Shown: positions 1-7,397 of the stretch, in pieces
Position numbering within the stretch: position 1 is the first letter of the stretch
Layout of the letters: each line of letters starts with the position of its first letter
DNA from: JAVVEH01 sp032251435
GTDB lineage: Bacteria; Verrucomicrobiota; Lentisphaeria; Oligosphaerales; MVZH01
Direction of reading: 5' to 3'
NCBI GenBank assembly: GCA_032251435.1
Contig: JAVVEH010000029.1
Coordinates: 1-53,268 of the forward strand
Length of the DNA: 53,268 bases
Translations under genes and position numbers: made by a program
The notes under the pieces: model-generated
Told to the model about the DNA's origin: nothing
Seen by the model: only the letters and a program-made list of their open reading frames with translations
Databases searched by the model: none

Positions 1-1431
1 CCTGATCCTTCCGCCTCCCCCGCAGGTGCTCCCCCGACCCTTTCCCTTTCGCCTTCTACCTCGCCCTCGCGCGATCTCGGGAGCGCGACGCAATGGCAGC
101 TCGTGGGCTTGCGCTTCCGGCGGCACAAGCTGGCCGTGCTGTCGGCGTTCATGCTGGCCATTCTGTATCTGATTGCCATCTTTGCGGAATTCGTCGCGCC
201 CCAGAATCCGGGGAGAATCGCTCCCGAGTTGGCCTACAGCCCACCGCAACCTCCGCGCCTCAGCCTCGAGCGTGGCCTTTATGTGTACCCGATGAAGCGG
301 TACATCGACCCGGTCACCCTTCAGGACCAGTACACCGAGGACCGCCGCCAAATCGTCAAACTGGACTTCTTGGCCAAGGGCGATCCCTACAAGCTCTGGG
401 GGCTTATTCCAATGGACCGGCATCTCATCGGCGTGACTGAAGAGAGGGGAAAGGGAAAGGCGGAAGGGGCGAGGGAAAGGCAGAAGGGTCCCGGGGAAGG
501 CCCAAGGGGCGAGGGAAACGATGAAGGGGCGAGGAAGGTTGGTGTACCGACTTTAGTCGGAAAGGGGGAAAAGGCTAAAAAGCAAAGGGTCGAGGAAGTA
601 GACAAAGCAGCACCTTCAAGGAGCACAACAGAGAGTAATGACAATGGATCCAACTTCGCCAAGGCTACGACGGTCAAACAATGGACAACGGACAACGGAC
701 CAAGCACACTTTCACCTCGACCCTCGACCCTTGCCCCTCCCCCCTTTTTCCTTTTCGGTGCCGACCGGTTCGGCCGTGACCTATTCAGCCGGATCGTCTA
801 CGGGGCCCGGATCAGTCTGTCCGTCGGGCTGATCGGGATTTCCATCTCGTTCTTCCTGGGCTGCATGATCGGCGGGATCAGCGGCTACGCGGGCGGAACG
901 GTCGACAACCTGATTCAGCGATTCATCGAGATTCTGAACGCGATCCCGACCATTCCATTGTGGATTCTGTTCGCCGGTCTGATGCCTCCCACCTGGTCTC
1001 CGCTGGCGGTCTATTGCGCGATCACTATAGTCCTCAGTCTCCTGGGGTGGCGGGGCTTGGCCCGGGTGGTCCGGGGACGGATCATCTCGCTTCGCGAGGA
1101 AGACTACGCCATGGCCGCCCGCCTGCTGGGGGCGGGGCACGGAAGAATCCTTGTCCGCCACCTGCTGCCCGGCATGACCAGCCACATTCTGGTCTCCCTG
1201 ACCCTGAGCGTTCCCGGCATGATTTTGGGTGAAACGGCACTGAGTTTCCTGGGGTTGGGGCTACGCCCGCCGGTGGTGAGCTGGGGAGTGCTCCTGCAGG
1301 ACTGCATGCGGATCGAAGCGGTGGTCAGCTACACCTGGTTGCTGATGCCTGTATTTTTTATTATTTTAACCGTCATTTGTTTTAACTTCGTCGGCGATGG
1401 CCTGCGGGACGCGGCGGATCCGTACCACTAA
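1..1431 (+). CDS. OppC/YejE-type ABC transporter permease, 5' end outside window
   Basis: Inner-membrane permease subunit of a binding-protein-dependent importer of the peptide/nickel family. The frame is open to the left edge, and residues just before the GTG at 103 still align in style with the second permease at 10788-11939 (both have an R-R-F/L-R-x-R-R-H-x-L stretch before TM1), so the true start is probably upstream and the GTG at 103 is internal. TM1 covers about residues 43-65. The C-terminal part has the EAA-type loop (DYAMAARLLGAG...HLLPG) and ends DAADPYH, as in the paralogue. A long periplasmic loop follows TM1. Inside it, about 101 residues (nt 442-744) are low-complexity repeat-derived sequence absent from the paralogue. 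The substrate is unknown; the sulfatase and glycosidase neighbours suggest oligosaccharides. Confidence 0.85.
   Translation, partial: PDPSASPAGAPPTLSLSPSTSPSRDLGSATQWQLVGLRFRRHKLAVLSAFMLAILYLIAIFAEFVAPQNPGRIAPELAYSPPQPPRLSLERGLYVYPMKRYIDPVTLQDQYTEDRRQIVKLDFLAKGDPYKLWGLIPMDRHLIGVTEERGKGKAEGARERQKGPGEGPRGEGNDEGARKVGVPTLVGKGEKAKKQRVEEVDKAAPSRSTTESNDNGSNFAKATTVKQWTTDNGPSTLSPRPSTLAPPPFFLFGADRFGRDLFSRIVYGARISLSVGLIGISISFFLGCMIGGISGYAGGTVDNLIQRFIEILNAIPTIPLWILFAGLMPPTWSPLAVYCAITIVLSLLGWRGLARVVRGRIISLREEDYAMAARLLGAGHGRILVRHLLPGMTSHILVSLTLSVPGMILGETALSFLGLGLRPPVVSWGVLLQDCMRIEAVVSYTWLLMPVFFIILTVICFNFVGDGLRDAADPYH
442..744 (+). repeat. in-frame patchwork of dispersed low-complexity repeats inside the permease gene
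   Basis: Between the codons for HLIGVTE and FFLFGADRFGRD the paralogue has only about 8 residues, while this gene has about 101 codons (303 nt, a multiple of three). The insert is a mosaic: purine-rich GGGGAAAGGG/GGCGAGGG repeats (442-540), a hairpin-like GTGTACCGACTTTAGTCGG (542-560), AACTTCGCCAAGGCTACGA (653-671), a direct repeat of GGACAAC (683-697), then pyrimidine-rich CCCTCGACCCTTGCCCCTCC (721-740). The same kinds of repeat lie outside genes at 1452-1520, and a related pyrimidine run occupies 30-75. No stop codon was created. Confidence 0.75.
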
Positions 1432-1452
1432 CCGGTCACGGCCGGTTAGTGG
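1425..1452 (+). terminator. perfect 11-bp hairpin overlapping the permease stop codon
   Basis: CCACTAACCGG (1425-1435) and CCGGTTAGTGG (1442-1452) are exact inverted repeats around a 6-nt loop; the TAA stop lies in the left arm. There is no T-tract, so classical Rho-independent termination is uncertain. It may act as an mRNA-stabilising hairpin. Confidence 0.45.
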
Positions 1453-1594
1453 AGGGGCAAGGGAAAGTGGCGAGGGTCGAGGGCGAGTAGCAAGTAGCGA
1501 GTGGCGAGGCGTGCTGGTGGCGAATGGATAACACCATGGTCTCCCGCCGACGATAGGAGGTCGGGAGCACCAACTCGTTGGAATCAGGATTTTT

Positions 1595-1673
1595 CTCTCG
1601 CCAAGGCGCAAAGACCGCCAAGGAAAGTCCATTTCTATTCTCTTCCTCTGCGTCCTCCGCGCCTCTGCGAGAG
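1595..1673. repeat. palindromic repeat element with CGC/AAGG-type arms
   Basis: The left arm (1595-1623) begins CTCTCGCCAAGGCGCAAAG. The right arm (1645-1673), read on the other strand, begins CTCTCGCAGAGGCGCGGAG. The arms match at 21 of 29 positions and enclose 21 nt. The arms are built of short CGC-xx-AG units, the same style as the CGCAGAT elements near 50-52 kb. The element lies between the permease and the next gene, about 50 bp before its ribosome-binding site. Confidence 0.6.
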
Positions 1674-1726
1674 TCAATTTTTTTCCGTCTTCGAACGTAT
1701 ATAGGATAAGATAAAGGAAAAGATGA

Positions 1727-3640
1727 ATGAAGACGATAAGAACCTATGCCTACTTTCTGACCGTGCTGGCATGCATGGGAATCACATGCCGGGCGGAGGA
1801 CAGCTCGGCATGTGCCGAAGCCCGCAGTCAGCGCCGTAGATTTACGGATGAATTCATGGAGGTCATCCTGGCGGATCCCAAACCGCCTGCCGCCGCCGCC
1901 AAGGCTGACCCGCAGGCGCCTGTCTACGCCATGGCGGCGCTCTATACGGAAAAGGATATCCCCGGCGGCAATCAGCGGATGAGGGACGCCTGGGACAGGC
2001 TTGCCGGTCCGGACAAAGAGATGACGCCCGAGGAGGCAGCCGAAGCCAAGTGGCACATGCGGGGCATGCTTCGGGTTTACTATCTGTTTTACGACAAGAG
2101 CGATGTCTTCCCTGGACGCCTTGAGCCGGACGTGCAGGCGAAGCTGGAAGAGCTTTTCTTCAAGTATGGTTCCTACAAGAGCACGGTCAAACGTGCGGAC
2201 CTCGCAAATGTCTGGCACATCCAAGGCAGCGAAAATCACGATATGATGGACCTCTCCAATGCCTATCTGTCCCTGCAGGCGATCCAGAACATCGATGCCT
2301 ACAAAGACAAGAAACTCCCCGACGGACACACGCCTGCCGACCACGTCGCGGCATGGGAGAAGTACTACGCGCGGTACTGCCTCGAACGGGCAAAAAACGG
2401 CCTCTTTGTCGAGATCTCGCCAACCTACGGGAAATGGTTCATGGGGGAAATCGTCAACATGTATGAATTCGCCAGGAACCCGGTTGTCAAGAAGCGGATG
2501 GAGATGCTGCTGCACCTGACCTGGGCCGACTGGGCAGTCGATCAGCTCAATGGTGTCCGCGGGGGCGGCAAGACGCGTTGCTACCAGGGGGGATATTCGC
2601 AACGCGGGGGAGGTGACTCCTGGGATCGCATGGGCCGGGTGCTGTTCGGCATGGAGCCCTGGCATTGGAACAGCTACGGCGGCCTCTCCACACTGGCACT
2701 TCTAACCTCACGCTACGAATTGCCGGATGTCGTCATGGACATCGCGTTCAACAAGGGAGATTTCGAACCCTTCGTGTACCAGTCCATCCGGACGGCCAAG
2801 GTGCTGAAGTCGCCGAGGGAACGATACGTCATGGATCCAAAGGGCGGCGGAATCCTCCGCTATAGCTACTGCGCACCGGAGAGCATCATGGGAAGTTGGA
2901 TGGTGGATACGCGCTCCAACTATGCCGCGATCAACACCCAGAACCGCTGGCAGGGAGTCATCTTCGCCACCGGCCCGGACGCCCGTGTCTTTCCCCAGTC
3001 CGTGGGGCTTGGCAATCGCAAGACCTACGAACAGCATGCGGCCGTGCAGCACCGCAACGTGATGGTTGTGAAAAATCATCCGAATGCACGCCAGACGGGG
3101 CGGATGCGCGTCTACTTCCCTGGGGAGTTCCGCGACAAACTCATCGAAAAAGATGGGTGGGTGATCGTCCGGGAAGGCGAGGCCTGGCTCGGGGTCCGCG
3201 TCTTGGATGGGAAGGCGGATTCAATTGAGAAGAACTACGAATTCCGCGGCCCCGACAAAAGCAAGGAGCAAATGAAGGAAGCCAGCCGACATGATTCGGA
3301 CTGTCTCTGGCTATGGGCCAAAGCCGGCAACCCCCCCGTCGCTTTCGTCACCTCCCGGGTCGGCATTCATGCGACCCTAGACGACTTCCTCGCCTACCTC
3401 AAGAGCCATGAATATGGCATCACAGAGGGGCAGGCCTTCTACAGCTTCGTCGACGATTTGGGCTCTGAGACACGCCTGGAAGTCGGCGGCAAACTCCCCG
3501 TCCCGACCATCAACGGAAAACCCGTCAATCTTTACCCCAGGAAAGCTTTCGGCAGCCCATACTTAAGCGCCGACCACGGCAGTGGTATCGTCACCATTCA
3601 GAAGGGAAAGCGAAAACTGACCCTGGATTTTAACAAATAG
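1727..3640 (+). CDS. secreted alpha/alpha-toroid-like protein, putative polysaccharide-active enzyme
   Basis: 637 residues with a Sec-type signal peptide (about residues 1-23, ending TCRAED). The first 350 residues are helix-rich, with repeated Trp/Tyr/His motifs such as VWHIQGSENHDMMDLSNAYL and GDSWDRMGRVLFGMEPWHWN. The C-terminal half has the beta-rich look of heparinase/alginate-lyase-type toroid proteins. I recognise the general fold pattern, not a specific family, so the catalytic role is inferred. The start at 1727 is supported by an AAGGAAAAG purine stretch just upstream (1714-1722). It is followed 33 bp later by a beta-helix lipoprotein and then a sulfatase, which fits a role in glycan breakdown in the periplasm or at the cell surface. 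Confidence 0.6.
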   Translation: MKTIRTYAYFLTVLACMGITCRAEDSSACAEARSQRRRFTDEFMEVILADPKPPAAAAKADPQAPVYAMAALYTEKDIPGGNQRMRDAWDRLAGPDKEMTPEEAAEAKWHMRGMLRVYYLFYDKSDVFPGRLEPDVQAKLEELFFKYGSYKSTVKRADLANVWHIQGSENHDMMDLSNAYLSLQAIQNIDAYKDKKLPDGHTPADHVAAWEKYYARYCLERAKNGLFVEISPTYGKWFMGEIVNMYEFARNPVVKKRMEMLLHLTWADWAVDQLNGVRGGGKTRCYQGGYSQRGGGDSWDRMGRVLFGMEPWHWNSYGGLSTLALLTSRYELPDVVMDIAFNKGDFEPFVYQSIRTAKVLKSPRERYVMDPKGGGILRYSYCAPESIMGSWMVDTRSNYAAINTQNRWQGVIFATGPDARVFPQSVGLGNRKTYEQHAAVQHRNVMVVKNHPNARQTGRMRVYFPGEFRDKLIEKDGWVIVREGEAWLGVRVLDGKADSIEKNYEFRGPDKSKEQMKEASRHDSDCLWLWAKAGNPPVAFVTSRVGIHATLDDFLAYLKSHEYGITEGQAFYSFVDDLGSETRLEVGGKLPVPTINGKPVNLYPRKAFGSPYLSADHGSGIVTIQKGKRKLTLDFNK

Positions 3641-3673
3641 CACGGGTAGTGTCAAAGAGGAGAAATTGAAACC

Positions 3674-4852
3674 ATGAAGTATCTGAACCCATCCATCGTT
3701 ATGAGTGCCGCAGCACTGTTTCTGATATCCGCCTGCGCCCACCTACGCGGTGACCCCTCAACCGAAGTCGAGATGCCCAAGCAGTACGTAAACGTGGCGG
3801 ACTTCGAAGGCACGGCAAACGAGCGGATAGAAGCGGCCATCACTGCTGCCATGGAAACAGGGCACAAGACCGTGTTCTTTCCGAACGGCGAGTATCTCTT
3901 GCGGCATGGATTAAACTTGAACCGTGGGTTGCACACCGAGTTGCATCTTGTTGGGGAGAGCCGGGATGGTGTGCGGTTGACCCCGGACATTGAATACCTG
4001 GTGGCCAACTACAATGATGGGAACTTCCAGGATGGGAACGGCAAGCGCTTGGCCCACATGATTAACCTCAGCGCCCCCGACGTGTTTGATTTCGTTGATG
4101 TGTCCATCCAGAACATGACCCTGGATATGAAATCCCAGGCGATCTACTACCAGCCCGTCACCTACAACGTCGTCGGCCATGGCATCCGGGTGGGCACAGG
4201 GTGGCGAAAAGGACAGTTCAAAGTCGACCGCGTCACGATCATGAACGTTGCCGGGTATGGCATCGGTATCCAGGATCGCGGCGGCCACCCCAAGAACAAT
4301 ATGACCTTGACCAACCTCCACATCGAACGTACCGGATCGGATGGCATCGACACCAAGGAAGCGAGTGGGGAGGGCAACCGGAACCTGGTCATCCGCGATG
4401 TCACCGTCAAGGATATCGGCTACACCGATACCGGGGCCGCGCCGGCGCTGGACATCCGTTACCGCACCGTCATCATGGAGCGTGTGAAGCTCATCTCCGC
4501 CGGAAGCAGGACACTGCCTGATGGGAAAAGAAACAACATTGCAGGCATCAACTTCAGGCCGGAAGGCAATGTGTTGAGCGCCCGTGTTTCGGATGTCTAT
4601 GCCAAGGGCTTTACGACCGCGATTCATCTGCACGCCGCGGGGGAGCATCAGCACAAGAACATCCACATCAGCGATTTCAAGATCCATGACTATTCATATG
4701 CGGGCATTTGCGTGAGGGGTTCGGGGCACGCGGGGCACACGATTTCGGACGGACACGTTCACTCAGGTGGTGGGAAAGCGCTTATGCTTCCGGAGCAAGG
4801 CGTGACGATCCGCAATGTCGCCGAGGGGCCTTGGCCGAACCAGCAACGTTAG
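3674..4852 (+). CDS. parallel beta-helix (pectate-lyase-3-like) lipoprotein
   Basis: 392 residues. The N-terminus (MKYLNPSIVMSAAALFLISAC) is a lipoprotein signal with the lipobox Cys at residue 21, so the mature protein is probably membrane-anchored. Residues 35-75 match the opening of pectate-lyase superfamily 3 domains: VNVADFEGTANERIEAAI followed by KTVFFPNGEYLL. The remainder has the short Ile/Val/Asn-rich turns of a right-handed parallel beta-helix. Such proteins bind or cleave acidic polysaccharides; the exact activity cannot be read from the sequence. It is 33 bp downstream of the toroid-like gene on the same strand, with AGAGGAGAAA at 3655-3664 as ribosome-binding site, so the two are probably co-transcribed. 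Confidence 0.7.
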   Translation: MKYLNPSIVMSAAALFLISACAHLRGDPSTEVEMPKQYVNVADFEGTANERIEAAITAAMETGHKTVFFPNGEYLLRHGLNLNRGLHTELHLVGESRDGVRLTPDIEYLVANYNDGNFQDGNGKRLAHMINLSAPDVFDFVDVSIQNMTLDMKSQAIYYQPVTYNVVGHGIRVGTGWRKGQFKVDRVTIMNVAGYGIGIQDRGGHPKNNMTLTNLHIERTGSDGIDTKEASGEGNRNLVIRDVTVKDIGYTDTGAAPALDIRYRTVIMERVKLISAGSRTLPDGKRNNIAGINFRPEGNVLSARVSDVYAKGFTTAIHLHAAGEHQHKNIHISDFKIHDYSYAGICVRGSGHAGHTISDGHVHSGGGKALMLPEQGVTIRNVAEGPWPNQQR

Positions 4853-4909
4853 TGGCACAGGCGGGTGGACCAAATACGTATAAGTGCAGGTTATACAAGT
4901 GTTAGTTGA

Positions 4910-5093
4910 GTCCACTCTAAAAAAGGAAAACTTACTCCAGAACGTTGCCGTTCGCTAAGCTCCGTCTCTGCCTGCGGCGGTCTCCAGAACTAGATTCCTG
5001 GATCGGCCTGAGCACAAAATTGGATTAAGTTCTGGATTAAGTTCTGGACAAAGGGAAATATTTTCATAAAAACCGACTTTTTAGAGTGGACCC
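4910..5093. mobile_element. MITE-like non-autonomous element with 8-bp target duplication
   Basis: GTCCACTCTAAAAAAGG (4910-4926) is inverted at the other end as GACTTTTTAGAGTGGAC (5075-5091). The exact 8-mer TTAGTTGA lies immediately left of the left end (4902-4909) and two bases beyond the right inverted repeat (5094-5101), as expected of a target-site duplication. The interior (about 150 bp) has no coding capacity but contains a tandem GGATTAAGTTCT repeat (5022-5045). Eight-bp duplications fit families such as IS1595 or IS66, but I cannot assign the parent transposon. Confidence 0.6.
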
Positions 5094-5116
5094 TTAGTTG
5101 AAAGGAATAGGATCAA

Positions 5117-6655
5117 ATGAGAACCGAACAGAACACGCCGAATATCATCCTGATCAACGCCGACGATCTCGGCTATGGCGATTTAAGCTGCTATGGCGCG
5201 ACCAAGGTGCGGACGCCGAATATCGACAGGCTGGCCGCTGAAGGTCGCAGTTTTACCGACGCCCACGCCGCCTCGGCCGTCTGCTCGCCATCCCGTTACG
5301 GTCTGTTGACGGGGACCTATCCTGTCCGCCGTAACTTCTGGGGCCCGACCGGGATGGATCAGCCGTTGAGCATCGATCCCCGCCAACTCACTCTGGCCAG
5401 CATGCTGAAAGAAGCGGGATATGCCACCGCGGCCGTGGGAAAGTGGCACCTGGGCCTTGGGGAGGCGGCGCCGGCGCCGTGCAAGGGTTCCCTCGCAACG
5501 CGCTGGAATGGCGAGCTGAAACCGGGGCCACTGGAGATTGGTTTCGACTACTTCTTTGGCGTCCCGAACGTGAACTGCATCCCCCCCTATGTTTTCGTTG
5601 AGAACCATCGCGTTGTCGGTTGGGAGGCGGACGACCCATTTGTCTACGGGCAGGAGTCTGTTACGGAGAAATGGCCAGCCAAGGGCGGCTACCATGCGAT
5701 TGGCGGCGCCCGGAAAGCGCATGAGCTTTATCGGGATGAGCGGAACGGAACGACGTTCAAGGAAAAGGCCGTCGATTGGATAGAGCGGCAGGATCGCGAC
5801 GTGCCTTTCTTTCTCTACTTTGCGCCACTCAACATCCATCACCCGTTCACCCCGGCGCCCCGGTTCAAGGGAACCAGTCAGTGCGGACTTTATGGCGACT
5901 TCATCCATGAGCTCGACTGGATGGTCGGGGAACTGATCGATGTCGTGGAGCAACGGGGTCAGACAGGCAACACGCTGATCATCTTTACCAGTGACAACGG
6001 CGGCATGCTGAATCAGGGCGGGCAGGATGCATGGCGGGCCGGGCATCGGCTCAACGGCGATCTGCTCGGGTTCAAGTTCGGTGCTTGGGAAGGGGGACAC
6101 CGGATTCCCTTCATCGCACGCTGGCCCGGATGCATACCGGCCGGCAGCGTATCCGACAAGCTCTTCAGCCAGATCGATCTGATGGCGACTTTCGCGACAA
6201 TTACAGGGCGCCCACTTGAGGAAGGTGAAGGGATAGACAGCATCAACCAGCTGGGAACGCTAACCGGTCAGCCGGAGACACCTGCTCGCGACGAGTTGCT
6301 GATCTCACCCAATAGCCCGGATCACCTTCTGGCGCGCAAAGGCAACTGGGTCTACATACCGGCCCAGGACGAAGGCGGCTTCCGAATGAAGAACATCGGG
6401 GACCATGGCTTTGGCGGCGCGGCCGTGTTCAAGCTGACGGGGCAGACGAATAGCGACTTCACCGCGGACGGGAAGCTGAAGGATGGCGCTCCACCCGCAC
6501 AGTTGTACGACCTGGAACGGGATCCCCGCCAGACAACGAATGTCTACACAGCCCACCCCGGCATTGTCGCGGAACTCGACGCGATCGTCACTGAGTATCG
6601 TAAACGGATTGGCCCCTACGAACCTCTCGGTTTCATTGCACAGGACAGATCATAA
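5117..6655 (+). CDS. sulfatase (type I, formylglycine-dependent)
   Basis: 512 residues of the arylsulfatase/alkaline-phosphatase superfamily. The metal-binding start NIILINADDLGYGD (residues 9-22) supplies two Asp ligands. The formylglycine site is AVCSPSRYGLLTG, in which Cys of C-x-P-S-R is converted to formylglycine by a maturase not encoded in the window. GKWHLG and FTSDNGG supply the other conserved active-site and metal residues. All key residues are present, so it should be active in hydrolysing a sulfate ester, probably on a polysaccharide. No clear signal peptide precedes the domain, which is unusual for this family and may mean cytoplasmic action on imported sulfated oligosaccharides or a missed upstream start. 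The ribosome-binding site GAAAGGAA lies just outside the MITE-like element, which may have separated this gene from an earlier promoter. Confidence 0.92.
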   Translation: MRTEQNTPNIILINADDLGYGDLSCYGATKVRTPNIDRLAAEGRSFTDAHAASAVCSPSRYGLLTGTYPVRRNFWGPTGMDQPLSIDPRQLTLASMLKEAGYATAAVGKWHLGLGEAAPAPCKGSLATRWNGELKPGPLEIGFDYFFGVPNVNCIPPYVFVENHRVVGWEADDPFVYGQESVTEKWPAKGGYHAIGGARKAHELYRDERNGTTFKEKAVDWIERQDRDVPFFLYFAPLNIHHPFTPAPRFKGTSQCGLYGDFIHELDWMVGELIDVVEQRGQTGNTLIIFTSDNGGMLNQGGQDAWRAGHRLNGDLLGFKFGAWEGGHRIPFIARWPGCIPAGSVSDKLFSQIDLMATFATITGRPLEEGEGIDSINQLGTLTGQPETPARDELLISPNSPDHLLARKGNWVYIPAQDEGGFRMKNIGDHGFGGAAVFKLTGQTNSDFTADGKLKDGAPPAQLYDLERDPRQTTNVYTAHPGIVAELDAIVTEYRKRIGPYEPLGFIAQDRS

Positions 6656-6790
6656 TGATGAGGGGTTTGAAAGTGATGATGAAAGTTATGAAAACAAAAA
6701 ACAATGAATAACTAACCAGGGAATTGCGAAATAGATAAAAACCTCGTCTCGCACCTCGTCTAAAGTGCATCCGAGACATTGAACCGTTCC
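6656..6790. other. intergenic stretch between the sulfatase and the brnTA promoter
   Basis: No gene found. It includes a repeated CCTCGTCTCGCACCTCGTCT stretch around 6743-6762. Nothing further can be supported. Confidence 0.3.
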
Positions 6791-6824
6791 TTGACTTTTC
6801 CTGTTTTATCAGTACATTGTACAT
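6791..6824 (+). promoter_or_regulatory. promoter and palindromic operator of brnTA
   Basis: TTGACT (6791-6796), a 16-nt spacer and TACATT (6813-6818) form a sigma70-like promoter. The -10 box lies in the perfect palindrome GTACATTGTAC (6812-6822), a candidate BrnA operator. The brnT ATG at 6825 is only 7 nt after the -10 box and no Shine-Dalgarno is visible, so the message is probably leaderless or nearly so. Confidence 0.5.
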
Positions 6825-7118
6825 ATGAACAAAATTCGCTTCACATGGGACAAAAATAAGAATGAAACGAATACCCGCAAACATGGGGTGACGTTTGAAG
6901 AAGCGCAGAGCTCGTTCAACGATGAATTTGCCCGTGAATTCTACGATCCGGATCATTCAGATGATGAAGATCGCTTCCTTCTTCTCGGATTAAGTGCACG
7001 ACTTCGTGTTCTTGTGGTCTCTCACTGCTTCCGCGAGAGTGAGACAACTATTCGAATTATATCGGCGAGGAAAGCGGATCGCCAAGAACAACAAGATTAC
7101 TGGGAGCAACGAAAATGA
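6825..7118 (+). CDS. brnT: BrnT family toxin
   Basis: 97 residues of the BrnT (DUF497) family: FTWDKNKNETNTRKHGVTFEEA at the N-terminus, a central DPDHSDDEDRFLLLG, and the C-terminal RIISARKADRQEQQDYW typical of the family. BrnT is a RelE-fold ribonuclease toxin that blocks translation and is neutralised by BrnA (family knowledge). Length is normal and the core motifs are intact. The stop overlaps the brnA start by 4 nt (ATGA), giving translational coupling. The pair sits between an intact and a broken sulfatase and may stabilise the island. Confidence 0.9.
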   Translation: MNKIRFTWDKNKNETNTRKHGVTFEEAQSSFNDEFAREFYDPDHSDDEDRFLLLGLSARLRVLVVSHCFRESETTIRIISARKADRQEQQDYWEQRK

Positions 7119-7333
7119 GAAACCACTACGATTTTTCCAAGATGAAGTCTCGCAAGAATCCCTACACCAAGTATCTGAAACAACCGGTGACGATGAGGGT
7201 GGACCGGGACACCATCGACTATTTCAAAAACTTGGCGGAAGAAACCGGCATTCCCTATCAGACCCTGATTAATCTTTATCTTCGGGACTGCGCCGAGCAT
7301 CACCGCAAACTCGAGATGCAATGGGCCTCATGA
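7115..7333 (+). CDS. brnA: BrnA family antitoxin
   Basis: 72 residues. The C-terminal part reads PVTMRVDRDTIDYFKNLAEETGIPYQTLINLYLRDCA, the ribbon-helix-helix-like DNA-binding region of BrnA/CopG-type antitoxins. The family binds and inactivates BrnT and represses its own operon. The likely operator is the palindrome in the brnT promoter (6812-6822). Toxin-first gene order and the 4-nt overlap are standard for this system. Confidence 0.88.
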   Translation: MRNHYDFSKMKSRKNPYTKYLKQPVTMRVDRDTIDYFKNLAEETGIPYQTLINLYLRDCAEHHRKLEMQWAS

Positions 7334-7397
7334 TGTGTGCAAACGAGTGCTCCTGACCACTATTCCGTTGCCGCTTCATAGTGGCAGACCTGAATTA

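Noticed and set aside
1436..2665. 409-codon open frame on the minus strand
   Set aside because: Antisense to the secreted toroid-like protein with its signal peptide and conserved motifs; a shadow caused by high GC at the third codon position.
3911..4687. 258-codon open frame on the minus strand
   Set aside because: Antisense to the beta-helix lipoprotein.
5183..6100. 305-codon open frame on the minus strand
   Set aside because: Antisense to an intact sulfatase with all catalytic motifs.
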